64,000 nucleotides of DNA from Bradyrhizobium diazoefficiens (GTDB lineage Bacteria; Pseudomonadota; Alphaproteobacteria; Rhizobiales; Xanthobacteraceae): NCBI RefSeq assembly GCF_016599855.1, contig NZ_CP067041.1:3100001-3164000 (forward strand). Direction: 5' to 3'. A model generated the notes under the pieces. That model was not told where the DNA came from and did not search any database. It saw only the letters and a list, made by a program, of their open reading frames with translations. Numbering within the stretch: position 1 is the stretch's first letter; the number at the start of each line of letters is the position of its first letter. Shown here one piece after another: positions 9,625 through 18,763 of this stretch. Made by a program: the position numbers and the translations under genes.

Positions 9625-10554
9625 TCAGGTCGAACCCTTCTCCGTGGTATCGAGGTTGGACATAAGCCATTGTCGGAGCGCTAGCGTGTCCCGGCCACTT
9701 CGTCGCGAAGGTGCGACAGTGAGGTAATACCCTCCCAGACGGATATCCGTGTCGAACAGCTCTACCAAGCGTCCGTCGTCGATATATTCAGATGCCGTCA
9801 GGCGGCTAACCAATGCGATGCCTTGTCCGGTCATGGCTGCGTCGAAGCCAAGATTTGCGTCCCACAGCCGAGGTCCGACCAAAGGGCGATCCGAAGCAAC
9901 CCCTGCCGCGCGCAACCAATTCTCCCATTGCCGGTGATTTTCCTCATGAATGAGCGGCAACCGGGCTAAGTCCGCAAGCTTTGGCATTTTGTTTAGTGCA
10001 AGCCATTCCGGGCTTGCGACGGGAAACATCCGTGGCCTGATGAGCGGAAGCGTGTCCGGTGGCATGGTCGTAAGATCCCCGAAGCCGATCATGAGATCGG
10101 CCTCACTCCTTTCGAAATCGGGAAGCCGATCGATCGCCCGTAGCGTTAATTCCGAGCCGCGGACCACACTCTGGAGCTCCAGCAATCGTGGCGTCAACCA
10201 TCGTGCCGCAAGACCTGGAACGCACCAAATGCGAAGGAAGCCACGACGCGTTGGAGGCTTCAGTTCTGCGGTCGCGGCGGTGATGAGATCGAACGCCTTG
10301 GTCACCTTTGCAAAGTAGAGTTCACCCTCCCGTGTGAGATGAACACCGCGCGGGCCGGCAATGATCAGCTTGGCGCCAATCCAAGCCTCCAAGCCGGCGA
10401 CGTGCCGACTAATGACCGAATGCGCTACTCCGAGATCGTCGGCAGCTCGTCGCATTGATCCAGTACGGGCGGAGGCTTCGAAAGCGCGCAGCATGATCAG
10501 TGGCGGCAACGGCCGCCATTGTGCCTGTCGAGACCGCCTCTCGTCCAAAGACAT
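9625..10554 (-). CDS. LysR family transcriptional regulator (GcvA-like)
   Basis: A 309-residue LysR regulator from the ATG at 10554. A TTG 48 bases upstream (10602) would add 16 residues and cannot be excluded, because G6 lies directly against the ATG and leaves poor ribosome spacing. The N-terminal winged HTH (MLRAFEASARTGSMRRAADDLGVAHSVISRHV region) is of the GcvA/AmpR branch, followed by the effector-binding fold. It is divergent from the aminotransferase-dehydrogenase-carbamoylase operon starting at 10631, which it probably controls from the short shared intergenic region. Confidence 0.9.
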   Translation of the reverse strand: MSLDERRSRQAQWRPLPPLIMLRAFEASARTGSMRRAADDLGVAHSVISRHVAGLEAWIGAKLIIAGPRGVHLTREGELYFAKVTKAFDLITAATAELKPPTRRGFLRIWCVPGLAARWLTPRLLELQSVVRGSELTLRAIDRLPDFERSEADLMIGFGDLTTMPPDTLPLIRPRMFPVASPEWLALNKMPKLADLARLPLIHEENHRQWENWLRAAGVASDRPLVGPRLWDANLGFDAAMTGQGIALVSRLTASEYIDDGRLVELFDTDIRLGGYYLTVAPSRRSGRDTLALRQWLMSNLDTTEKGST

Positions 10555-10630
10555 CCCCCCATGATCGTCTAGTGGTGCTTCTATAGCACCGCCGTGGAGC
10601 AATCAAACCAATACCTAGCGCGCGGCGAGC

Positions 10631-11950
10631 ATGGATAGGTTTCCCTGTCCAACCAGGAAAACGTTCTTGTCTCAAAACGCTTCACTCCACTCGCGGCGTA
10701 CCGCTGCGATCCCGCGCGGTCTAGCCTCTGCATTTCCAATCTTCGCCGGACGCGCGGAGAATGCGGAACTTTGGGACGCAGACGACCGGCGGTTCATTGA
10801 TTTTTCCGGCGGAATCGCAGTTCTAAATACGGGGCACCGGCATCCGGCTGTGATGGCCGCGGTCCAGGCACAGCTCAGTTCTTACACGCACACGGCCTTC
10901 CAGGTCATCCCCTATGAGCCGTATTTGACGCTCTGCGAGCGGCTCAACACGATTGCCCCATTCAAAGGCCCAGCCAAAACCATCCTGTTTTCGACTGGCG
11001 CTGAGGCCGTTGAGAATGCCGTCAAGATCGCGCGTGCGCATACAAGCCGGACAAACGTCATCGCCTTTAGTGGAGGCTTTCACGGTCGCACGCTTATGAC
11101 GAGCGCCTTGACGGGTAAAGTCGCGCCCTACAAGAAGAGATTTGGGCCCATGCCCGCGGGCGTGTGGCATGCGCCGTTCCCTGCGCCGCAATATGACACG
11201 TCAGTCACGGATACGCTCAAGGCCATCGATTATCTGTTTCGTGCCGATGTCGATCCGGCAAATGTCGCTGCGATCATCATCGAGCCAGTGCAAGGCGAGG
11301 GCGGATTTCACCCAGCACCGACCGAGTTGCTTGTCGCTCTTCGACGCATCTGCGACGAAAATGGGATCGTGCTCATCGCGGACGAGGTGCAAACCGGCTT
11401 CGGCCGCACCGGTAAGATGTTTGGTATTGAGCATTCCGGCGTCGAACCCGATCTGATCACCATTGCCAAATCTCTGGCCGGTGGCTTTCCACTCTCAGGG
11501 GTCATTGGAAGATCGGACATCATGGACGCGCCAGACCCAGGAAGTCTGGGCGGTACCTATGCTGGAAATCCCATTGCCTGTGCGGCGGCGTTGGCAGTTT
11601 TGGATGTGCTCAAGGACGAGATGCTCCTTGATCGCGCCCTTGCGATCGGCACCGTGATTCGTCATGAACTAACGCGCATCTCCCAGCGTAACGACACCAT
11701 ACCGATCGCATACACCCGAGGCCCCGGCGCGATGGTTGCTTTCGACGTCGTCAAATCGCACGGCGGGGCGGAGCCCGATCCAGATGCGACCCGGCGCGTG
11801 ATCCAAGCGGCTCTCGAAGCCGGATTGATCTTGCTCTCTTGCGGTGTGCATGCAAACACCATCCGCTTGCTGATGCCGCTGACCATTTCGGACGCGATGC
11901 TGATCGAGGGGCTCGCGAAACTCGAACACGCGCTGACTGCGGTCCATTGA
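10631..11950 (+). CDS. gabT: Class III aminotransferase (4-aminobutyrate aminotransferase-like)
   Basis: A 439-residue PLP-dependent omega-aminotransferase. Motifs are the STGAEAVENAVKIAR cofactor-phosphate region, IIIEPVQGEGG, LIADEVQTGFGRTG (PLP Asp) and the Schiff-base lysine in IAKSLAGGFPLSG. The ATG at 10631 has only a weak upstream purine stretch, so the first 20 or so residues are uncertain. The next gene, an aldehyde dehydrogenase, starts on its stop codon. The pair resembles gabT-gabD: transamination of an omega-amino acid to a semialdehyde, then oxidation. Confidence 0.9.
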   Translation: MDRFPCPTRKTFLSQNASLHSRRTAAIPRGLASAFPIFAGRAENAELWDADDRRFIDFSGGIAVLNTGHRHPAVMAAVQAQLSSYTHTAFQVIPYEPYLTLCERLNTIAPFKGPAKTILFSTGAEAVENAVKIARAHTSRTNVIAFSGGFHGRTLMTSALTGKVAPYKKRFGPMPAGVWHAPFPAPQYDTSVTDTLKAIDYLFRADVDPANVAAIIIEPVQGEGGFHPAPTELLVALRRICDENGIVLIADEVQTGFGRTGKMFGIEHSGVEPDLITIAKSLAGGFPLSGVIGRSDIMDAPDPGSLGGTYAGNPIACAAALAVLDVLKDEMLLDRALAIGTVIRHELTRISQRNDTIPIAYTRGPGAMVAFDVVKSHGGAEPDPDATRRVIQAALEAGLILLSCGVHANTIRLLMPLTISDAMLIEGLAKLEHALTAVH

Positions 11951-13446
11951 TGGGATTTGAGATGCTTCGTCCCGCCTCACTTACAGAACGACTGTCCGAC
12001 GCCGCGCTCCTGAAATCACAGGCTTACGTAAATGGCCGATTCGTCGGCGACCCCTGCACGTGTGTGATTAATCCTACGAATGGCCAGGTGATTGGAGGCG
12101 TGCCGCGTATCGGAGCCTCGGAAGCCGCTAACGCAGTGGAGGCTGCCTCGGTCGCCTTTGCTTCTTGGGCGGCGAAAACGTGCAAAGAGCGAGGCGCCAT
12201 ACTACGTCGTTGGTTTGAGCTGGTAGCAAGCTCACGGGTCGATCTCGCAGTGATCCTCACGAGCGAACAAGGCAAGCCTCTGAAAGAGGCCTTGGGGGAA
12301 ATTGACTACGCGGCCGCCTACATCGAATTTTATGCGGAGGAAGCCAAGCGCATCGCTGGCGAACTTCTGTCGTCGCATCGTGCGGACGCGCGCATCCTCG
12401 TGCAGCGGCGGCCGATTGGAGTTGTGGCCGCGATCACCCCATGGAATTTTCCGGCCGCAATGATCACGAGAAAGATCGCTCCCGCGCTGGCGGCTGGATG
12501 TACGGCCGTGGTCAAACCTGCGCCCGAGACACCGCTTACAGCGCTCGCGTTGGCAGAGCTTGCCGACCGTGCCGGCTTTCCGGCCGGGACACTTAACGTC
12601 ATAACTGGCGACGCAAAGGAGATTGGTCAGGTTCTCACAACGCATCCTGACGTTCGGCTCGTCGGATTTACTGGGTCCACCGAAGTGGGCAAGTTGATCA
12701 TGAGCCAAGCAGCGAGCACGGTGAAGAAAGTCGCCCTCGAGTTGGGTGGGAACGCTCCGTTTATCGTCTTTGATGACGCCGATCTCGATGCGGCTGTGGA
12801 AGGGGCGATCGTTTCAAAGTTCCGAAATACAGGTCAGACCTGCGTTTGTACGAACAGGATCTACGTGCACCGAGGCGTTCATGATGCGTTCGTCACGAAA
12901 CTCTCGGAGAAAGTCGCCGCGCTGCGCGTGGGCGACGGATTTGAAGAGGGCGTCGATCAAGGGCCGTTGATCCACGAGCGCGCCCTCGCGAAGGTTCAGG
13001 CGCATCTCGATGATGCCGTTTCCAAAGGAGCGTCAGTTCTCGTCGGTGGGGCGCGTCATGCCCTCGGCGGCACGTTTTTCCAGCCCACTGTCCTGCAAGG
13101 GGCAACGGATAGGATGGTACTGTCTCGGGAGGAAACGTTCGGTCCCGTGGCGGCCGTCTTCTGCTTCGAGACTGAGGAGGAGGTGGTTGCCGCTGCCAAC
13201 TCTACGACTTCGGGACTGGCCGCTTACTTCTACGCGCGAGACGTCAACCGGGTTCACCGCGTGCTTGAGCAGCTGGATTTCGGGATGGTGGGCGTCAACA
13301 CCGGCCTGATCTCAACCGAGCTTGCACCGTTTGGCGGCGTCAAGCAGAGCGGCAACTCACGCGAAGGCTCGCACCATGGCATCCTGGAGTTTACGGAGCT
13401 GAAATATGCCTGTCTCGGGCTGTCGGGTCTCGCGGCGTCCGGTTGA
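11950..13446 (+). CDS. gabD: Succinate-semialdehyde dehydrogenase-like aldehyde dehydrogenase
   Basis: A 498-residue NAD(P)-dependent aldehyde dehydrogenase. The ATG overlaps the aminotransferase stop (TGATG), indicating translational coupling; a second ATG 12 bases further is also possible. Catalytic Glu in LELGGNAPF, nucleophile Cys in NTGQTCVCTNR, the ITPWNFP motif and the FGGVKQSGNSREG end assign it to the succinate/glutarate-semialdehyde class. It probably oxidises the semialdehyde formed by the upstream aminotransferase. Confidence 0.9.
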   Translation: MGFEMLRPASLTERLSDAALLKSQAYVNGRFVGDPCTCVINPTNGQVIGGVPRIGASEAANAVEAASVAFASWAAKTCKERGAILRRWFELVASSRVDLAVILTSEQGKPLKEALGEIDYAAAYIEFYAEEAKRIAGELLSSHRADARILVQRRPIGVVAAITPWNFPAAMITRKIAPALAAGCTAVVKPAPETPLTALALAELADRAGFPAGTLNVITGDAKEIGQVLTTHPDVRLVGFTGSTEVGKLIMSQAASTVKKVALELGGNAPFIVFDDADLDAAVEGAIVSKFRNTGQTCVCTNRIYVHRGVHDAFVTKLSEKVAALRVGDGFEEGVDQGPLIHERALAKVQAHLDDAVSKGASVLVGGARHALGGTFFQPTVLQGATDRMVLSREETFGPVAAVFCFETEEEVVAAANSTTSGLAAYFYARDVNRVHRVLEQLDFGMVGVNTGLISTELAPFGGVKQSGNSREGSHHGILEFTELKYACLGLSGLAASG

Positions 13447-13456
13447 AGAGGCAACG

Positions 13457-14689
13457 ATGTCAGATTCACCGAAAATCAATGTCGAGCGCCTCTGGAAGTT
13501 ATTGATGGATACCGCCTCGATCGGAGGCAATCGGAAGGGCGGAATAAACCGGCTCGCCCTGACGGATGATGATCGTCGGATCCGCGATTGGTTCACCGAG
13601 CGCTGCAACGAGCTGGGGTGCATCCTCACGATCGATCAGGTCGGGAACATGTTCGCACTCGGCGCAGGTGCCGATCCTTTGGCTGAGCCGATTGCTATCG
13701 GCAGTCATCTTGATACCCAGCCTACGGGAGGAAAGTTCGACGGCATACTTGGTGTTCTCGCCGGACTCGAAGTGCTGCGAACTTTGAAGGAGGCCGGTCG
13801 GAGTACCCGGCATCCCTTAATGCTCGTAAACTGGACCAACGAGGAAGGCGCACGCTTCGCTCCGCCGATGCTTGGTTCAGGCGTACATGCCGGCATCTTC
13901 GATCGCCAATTCGCCGATGCCAGGACGTCTGCTGACGGCACACGGTTTGTCGATGCCCTTGCTGCCATCGGCTATTGCGGGACCGCCAAGCCAGGCACGA
14001 TACGGTTTGCGGCGATGTTCGAACTTCACATTGAACAAGGACCGGTTCTCGAGGCTCGACAAAAGACCATTGGGGTCGTTCGCGGCGTTCAAGGCATGCG
14101 CTGGTACGACGCGACAGTCGTTGGTCAGGAAGCTCACAGCGGCTCGACTCCCATGGATTATCGAAAAGATGCACTGGTGCAGGCATCCCATCTCGTTCTC
14201 AAGGTGAGGGATCTTGCTGCTCGATATCCCCAAAGCGTGGCAACGGTTGGTTCGCTGAGTGTGATGCCCAATTCCCGGAACGTGATACCGGGATCGGTTC
14301 GGTTATCGATCGATCTTCGGCATGCATCCGATGCGCAGCTCGATGCGATGGAAGGAGAGTTGACCGGGATCGTTTCTGAGATGTCCGCGGACGGGAAGGC
14401 GAATCTGGTGCCGGTGTGGAAGAATCCCGCCATAGACTTCGATGCCAAGTGTGTCGAAGCGGTCCGGCGGGGAGCTGAGACGGCAGGCTATTCCATGCTC
14501 GATATTTATTCAGGAGCCGGGCACGACGCGGCCAATGTCGCACGCGTTGCGCCGACTGCGATGATCTTTGTGCCTTGCCTCAACGGCCTTAGCCATAACG
14601 AAGCTGAAAGCGCAACCAAAGAGGACTGTGCGGCAGGAGCCCAGACGCTGCTCAACGCAGTCATCGAATACGACGCCATGCTCGCCTAG
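13457..14689 (+). CDS. M20-family Zn-dependent hydantoinase/carbamoylase (N-carbamoyl-amino-acid hydrolase)
   Basis: A 410-residue member of the allantoate amidohydrolase/N-carbamoyl-L-amino-acid hydrolase/beta-ureidopropionase group. It carries the metal-site segments IGSHLDTQPTGGKFDG and NWTNEEGARF, then FELHIEQGPVLE, and the His near the end in CLNGLSHNEAE. It removes carbamoyl from N-carbamoyl amino acids to give the amino acid, CO2 and ammonia. It closes the operon with the aminotransferase and semialdehyde dehydrogenase, suggesting a pyrimidine-like reductive or hydantoin route: carbamoyl-beta-amino acid, amino acid, semialdehyde, acid. Confidence 0.9.
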   Translation: MSDSPKINVERLWKLLMDTASIGGNRKGGINRLALTDDDRRIRDWFTERCNELGCILTIDQVGNMFALGAGADPLAEPIAIGSHLDTQPTGGKFDGILGVLAGLEVLRTLKEAGRSTRHPLMLVNWTNEEGARFAPPMLGSGVHAGIFDRQFADARTSADGTRFVDALAAIGYCGTAKPGTIRFAAMFELHIEQGPVLEARQKTIGVVRGVQGMRWYDATVVGQEAHSGSTPMDYRKDALVQASHLVLKVRDLAARYPQSVATVGSLSVMPNSRNVIPGSVRLSIDLRHASDAQLDAMEGELTGIVSEMSADGKANLVPVWKNPAIDFDAKCVEAVRRGAETAGYSMLDIYSGAGHDAANVARVAPTAMIFVPCLNGLSHNEAESATKEDCAAGAQTLLNAVIEYDAMLA

Positions 14690-14738
14690 GCGATGAGTTT
14701 GGAGTTCACGTCCATCGCGGGGCGCAAGCTGTAGCTGG

Positions 14739-15155
14739 CTACGAGATCTGCCGGATGAACGATTCAAGCAAACTCTTCAATTGTTGAGTCTGCTTGTCGC
14801 CATAGGAGTTCTCAAGATTTGTCTGATGCTCGCTCACAAGCGCGTTCTGGCGAGCAAAGAGGCTGCGACCCTTCTCGGAGACGGCCAGTCTGACCTTGCG
14901 ACGGTCGTCGGGATCGGGAATGCGATAAACAAGCGCTTCCGATACCATCCGATCGATAATCTTGGTCAAGGTCCAGCTATTCATAGCCACAAGGTCTGCG
15001 GCTTCTCCCATTGAAAGGCCGTTGGTGTCGATAAGGATCTTCAGAATGCGCCATTGATCGAGAGGGACCCCCTCTTCGGTAAGCTGCCGGCTCAACTGGC
15101 GGTTGGCCTGAGCGATAAGGTGCGCAAGATATTCGTTGATTGGACGGTCGTTCAT
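14739..15155 (-). CDS. MarR family transcriptional regulator
   Basis: A 138-residue winged-helix MarR protein. The recognition-helix region LVAMNSWTLTKIIDRMV and the wing DPDDRRKVRLAVSEKG are clear. It is transcribed away from the solute-binding protein genes that begin at 15312 and probably controls them from the 156-base shared region, which contains AT-rich TTG...CAA palindromes. The ligand is unknown; an amide or aromatic acid would fit the neighbours. Confidence 0.9.
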   Translation of the reverse strand: MNDRPINEYLAHLIAQANRQLSRQLTEEGVPLDQWRILKILIDTNGLSMGEAADLVAMNSWTLTKIIDRMVSEALVYRIPDPDDRRKVRLAVSEKGRSLFARQNALVSEHQTNLENSYGDKQTQQLKSLLESFIRQIS

Positions 15156-15164
15156 GGAGGCAGT

Positions 15165-15215
15165 GTGCCCAAAATTTGGTAATTTTCAAGAATTGTGATT
15201 TCAATCAATTGGGCC
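15165..15215. promoter_or_regulatory. AT-rich inverted repeats upstream of marR, candidate MarR operator
   Basis: Immediately upstream of the marR start the GC content drops sharply. GCCCAA (15167-15172) and TTGGGC (about 15207-15212) form an outer inverted repeat, and inside it lies TTGTGATTTCAA, a TTG...CAA half-palindrome. A similar TTGACTTTTCAA occurs at 16474-16485 before the second solute-binding protein. MarR sites are usually AT-rich palindromes of 16-20 bases, so this is a reasonable but unproven operator. Confidence 0.4.
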
Positions 15216-15311
15216 TACGAATGAGGATCGTTCTGATGTGGCTCGGCCTTTCGGCGCCATTGGCAATGGAGCCCTTATTCACACTGCGAGTAGGCGTGGG
15301 TCGGCGAGGCG

Positions 15312-16466
15312 ATGCAGCAGGCGGAATTATACGCTAGGGGGTATCTGCCGGGGCGAAGCCGAGGTGGGCTTCTTTCGCCGGCGCCGTGGTTTGGCGAAAG
15401 ACGCACCAACCGTCTGCGGATTGGTCTTTTGGTCCCATTCTCGGGAGCGGATGCTATTTGGGGCCCATCGTGCCAGTGCAGTGCAGTTCTTGCCGCGGCG
15501 GAAGCTAACGAAACCGGCGGTATCCTCGATCGGGAAGTCGAGCTCTTCGCAATCGATGCCGGAGGTGACCCGGACCTCGTTGTCGATCGCGCCCGGGCCA
15601 TGGTCAACGAAGAAGGCCTAGATGCTCTTATCGGTGTCCATCTGAGCAGCGTTCGTCTTGCCCTGCGGAGAGCGTTCGCTGGACACATTCCTTATGTTTT
15701 TGCTCCCTTGTACGAAGGGGGGGAAAGCACGAAAGGCGTTTTTGCCATTGGGGAAACACCGGAGCAGCAATTCCCTGGGGCAATCAACTATATGATCCAG
15801 GAGCGCGGCGCGCGCCGCTGGTTCCTGGTCGGAAACGACTACGTTTGGCCTCGCGCATCGCACGGGGCGGTGAGCCGCTTCATTTGGGAAGCGGGGGCCG
15901 AGGTCATCGCCGATCATTACCTGCCACTTGGCGCGAATTCTCATCGCGCCGTTCTCGCTGAAATCGAAGCATCTAAGCCGGATGTCGTGTTCCAATCGCT
16001 CGTCGGGAGCGACTCAGTCGCCTTCAATCGCGCATTCGCGCGTAGCGGCCTCTCGTCGAAGATCCTGCGGCTCTCGGGCTCGATCGAAGAGAACACGCTT
16101 CTTGGGATAGGCGCCGATTCCACCAGGAACCTCTTCTGTGCCGCAAGCTATTTCAGCGCCCTCCGCACGAAGGAAAATCGTGCCTTTCTCGAGCGGTATC
16201 GCCTCGCGTTTGGCGAATTTGCACCGGTCCAGGGTGTGCTCAGCATGTCCTGCTATGAGGCGATCGGATTCTTCAAAACCCTGGTGGCGCGCGCTGGCAA
16301 TCTGAACCCAGCCGCCCTGGCCGACGCTTGGGATGGTCTGGAATATCGCGGCGCTCGTGGTTCGACGCGTGCTCGTGGCCAGGCTCTCCATGCCGACTCT
16401 CATCTCGCCCAAGCTGACGGGATGCGATTTCGCATCCTCAGATCGTTCCCTCTGAAAGGTGAATGA
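15312..16466 (+). CDS. AmiC/UrtA-type ligand-binding protein without signal peptide
   Basis: A 384-residue type I periplasmic-binding-fold protein. The fold begins at RIGLLVPFSGADAIWG (about residue 36), and later segments (PYVFAPLYEGGEST, GNDYVWPRASHGAV) match the amide/urea-binding AmiC/UrtA/FmdD group. There is no hydrophobic signal: the N terminus is polar and Arg-rich (MQQAELYARGYLPGRSRGG). It may therefore be a cytoplasmic sensor like AmiC rather than a transport receptor, or the start may be misplaced. No AmiR-type ANTAR partner is seen. A second, secreted member follows 70 bases downstream. Confidence 0.78.
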   Translation: MQQAELYARGYLPGRSRGGLLSPAPWFGERRTNRLRIGLLVPFSGADAIWGPSCQCSAVLAAAEANETGGILDREVELFAIDAGGDPDLVVDRARAMVNEEGLDALIGVHLSSVRLALRRAFAGHIPYVFAPLYEGGESTKGVFAIGETPEQQFPGAINYMIQERGARRWFLVGNDYVWPRASHGAVSRFIWEAGAEVIADHYLPLGANSHRAVLAEIEASKPDVVFQSLVGSDSVAFNRAFARSGLSSKILRLSGSIEENTLLGIGADSTRNLFCAASYFSALRTKENRAFLERYRLAFGEFAPVQGVLSMSCYEAIGFFKTLVARAGNLNPAALADAWDGLEYRGARGSTRARGQALHADSHLAQADGMRFRILRSFPLKGE

Positions 16467-16536
16467 TCAATAGTTGACTTTTCAATTATCATGTCTACCC
16501 TCCGAATTCTCGAAGTTCGAGCAAAGGGGGTATTCG

Positions 16537-17763
16537 ATGACTATTTCTCGTCGTGCGATGCTACAGGTGATGGGTGGGACGCTTGCGGTTCCCTATGTCG
16601 CGCGGAGCGCGTTCGCCGCCGATCCAATAAAAGTCGCGGGCATCTTCGACGTTTCGGGTGGTCTCGATATCTATGGGCAGCCGATGGTTGCCTGCCTTGA
16701 TCTTGCGATCGACGAGTTGAACGCCGCCGGCGGCTTGCTTGGCCGTCCTCTTCAACTGGTGAAATACGATCCGCAATCGGACATTCAACTCTACACGCAA
16801 TACGCGACCGCCGCGGCCACCAAGGAAAAGGTCGCAGTTGTCTTCGGCGGCATCACCAGTGCTTCGCGTGAGGCGATCCGACCAATTCTGCATCGTTACC
16901 AGACGCCTTACTTCTATCCGGCCCTCTACGAAGGCGGAGTGTGCGATCGAAACGCTTTCATGACCGGCTCGACGCCGGCACAGACGATCGAGAAGCTGAT
17001 CCCCTTCGTTACGAAGAAATGGGGGAAAAAAATATACATCATCGCTGCGGATTACAATTACGGTCAAATCTCAGCAAAGTGGGTACGCAAGTACGCGAGG
17101 GATAACGGGGCGGAGGTCGTCGGCGAGGAATTCTTCCCGCTCGATGTCACCGAGTTCGGAACGACGATCAGCAAGATCCAGGCCGCTAAGCCCGACCTCG
17201 TCTACTCCCTGCTTGTCGGCGGAAATCACATGTCTTTCTTCAGGCAGTGGGCCGCGGCAGGTATGAGCGGCAAGATCCCGATGGCCTCAACCGATTTCGG
17301 CGTCGGTAATGAGCACATCGTGCTGACCCCAAAGGAATCCAACGGCGTCATCGCCGCCTATGCCTATTTCCAAGAGCTCGATAATCTGGAGAACAAGGCG
17401 TTTCTCAGCCGCCTTCGGGCAAAGTTCGGGGACAAGACGCCGTATGTGAACGAGCTGGCAGCCGAGACCTGGTACGCCGTCGCTCACTGGGCGCGCAGTG
17501 TGAAGGCAGCCGGCAAATTGGATCGCGATGTCGTTCTCGCTGCACTGGAGGGCTCGACCATCGACGGTCCAGGTGGCAAGTCCACCATCGATCCCTCCAC
17601 GCATCACTGCAAAATGGATGTGCACATCGGAGAGGTGAAGAACCACGCGTTCGTCGTGCTGGAGTCCTATGCCCAACAAGCGCCGTCCGATACCGCCGCG
17701 GTCTGTGATCTCAAGAAAAACCCCAACGACAATCAGCAGTACGTGATTTCGGTCGGTAACTGA
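16537..17763 (+). CDS. ABC transporter substrate-binding protein, urea/short-chain amide type
   Basis: A 408-residue periplasmic solute receptor. The ATG at 16537 follows AAAGGGGG and gives a twin-arginine-like signal (MTISRRAMLQVMGG, then VARSAFA-AD cleavage). The mature fold starts PIKVAGIFDVSGG and contains PYFYPALYEGGVCDRNAFMTG, characteristic of the urea/amide (UrtA/FmdD) branch of the branched-chain amino-acid receptor family. It feeds the permeases and ATPases encoded at 17897-21233. Family certain; the ligand is probably an amide or urea derivative given the adjacent amidohydrolases. Confidence 0.9.
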   Translation: MTISRRAMLQVMGGTLAVPYVARSAFAADPIKVAGIFDVSGGLDIYGQPMVACLDLAIDELNAAGGLLGRPLQLVKYDPQSDIQLYTQYATAAATKEKVAVVFGGITSASREAIRPILHRYQTPYFYPALYEGGVCDRNAFMTGSTPAQTIEKLIPFVTKKWGKKIYIIAADYNYGQISAKWVRKYARDNGAEVVGEEFFPLDVTEFGTTISKIQAAKPDLVYSLLVGGNHMSFFRQWAAAGMSGKIPMASTDFGVGNEHIVLTPKESNGVIAAYAYFQELDNLENKAFLSRLRAKFGDKTPYVNELAAETWYAVAHWARSVKAAGKLDRDVVLAALEGSTIDGPGGKSTIDPSTHHCKMDVHIGEVKNHAFVVLESYAQQAPSDTAAVCDLKKNPNDNQQYVISVGN

Positions 17764-17896
17764 CTTTGCCTAGTGCATGGCGCGTTGCCTGGCCAAAGCT
17801 GGGCGGCGCACCATGCTAGCGCATTCGAAAGTTGCGCTGCTCGCGGCTGATTTCTGCGGGTGATTGGGTGGCATCTCAGGGGGAAGAGGTTTCTAG

Positions 17897-18763
17897 GTGG
17901 AATTTGCAATCACGACGTTGTTAAATGTGTTAGCGGCGATAGCCAATCTCGCTTTGATTAGTTCAGGTCTGGCCGTCATCTTCGGAATGATGCGCGTCAT
18001 CAATCTCGCGCATGGCGAATTCATCATGCTTGGTGGCTTCGCCACGATCTATGCCGCGCGAATGGGCATAAACATCTGGATTGCGATCTTTGTCGTTTCT
18101 CCCCTCTTTGTTGCTGCTGTGGGTTACGTCCTTGAGCGGCTCGTCATACGTCACCTCTACGGACGTTTGGTCGACACGATGCTCGCGACTTGGGGCCTCA
18201 GTCTGGCCTTGATCGGGGCTGCGACGATGATCTTCGGCAATCGGGTGGAAGGCGTGGCGGCTCCGCTCGGCGGGGTCTCTATTGGCCAATATAGCATCAG
18301 CCTCTATGGGCAAGTCGAAGTTTGGGTCGTTCTTGTTCTCTTCGCCGCCGGCTACCTCGTTCTCAAGTACACGGAGGTTGGCCTCGTAGCGCGCGCGACT
18401 ATGCAGAACCCCGCGATGGCGGCTTCACTGGGCGTGAATCCCTCCCGTGTTTATTCGTTCACATTCTGTGTTGGAGCTGCCTTAAGTGGCCTCGCTGGCG
18501 GGTTTCTAGCGCCGCTGTCAGGCGTTGTGCCAACGATGGGCGTCGCTTACGTGGCGCGCGCGTTCATCACAGTGATCACGGGTGGTCTGAGCATCTTGGT
18601 TGGAACCGCATTAAGTTCATCGCTGCTCGCGACCATCGGCACGGTTGCGACCCTGTTTACAACCCCCGTTGTGGGCGATGTCGTGCTGTTGGTCGCGGCC
18701 ATCGTGCTCCTTCGCCTTCTGCCCAAGGGGATTACCGGCAGCATCTTCAGAGGCGCTCCATGA
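17897..18763 (+). CDS. Branched-chain amino acid/urea ABC transporter permease (LivH/UrtB type)
   Basis: A 288-residue polytopic inner-membrane permease with about eight hydrophobic segments. Family hallmarks are IFGMMRVINLAHGEFIMLGG near the N terminus and the EAA-like loop region GLVARATMQNPAMAASLGVNPSRVYS. The GTG start at 17897 is 134 bases after the receptor gene. Its stop overlaps the start of the second permease (ATGA), so both halves of the channel are co-translated. Confidence 0.92.
   Translation: MEFAITTLLNVLAAIANLALISSGLAVIFGMMRVINLAHGEFIMLGGFATIYAARMGINIWIAIFVVSPLFVAAVGYVLERLVIRHLYGRLVDTMLATWGLSLALIGAATMIFGNRVEGVAAPLGGVSIGQYSISLYGQVEVWVVLVLFAAGYLVLKYTEVGLVARATMQNPAMAASLGVNPSRVYSFTFCVGAALSGLAGGFLAPLSGVVPTMGVAYVARAFITVITGGLSILVGTALSSSLLATIGTVATLFTTPVVGDVVLLVAAIVLLRLLPKGITGSIFRGAP

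Noticed and set aside
9472..9684. 70-residue frame downstream of the amino-acid dehydrogenase
   Set aside because: Overlaps the hairpin and the LysR 3' end and has no start signal.
17764..17896. Sigma54-like TGGCGC...TGGC before the permease operon
   Set aside because: The -12 element does not contain the required TTGC, so it was not called a promoter.
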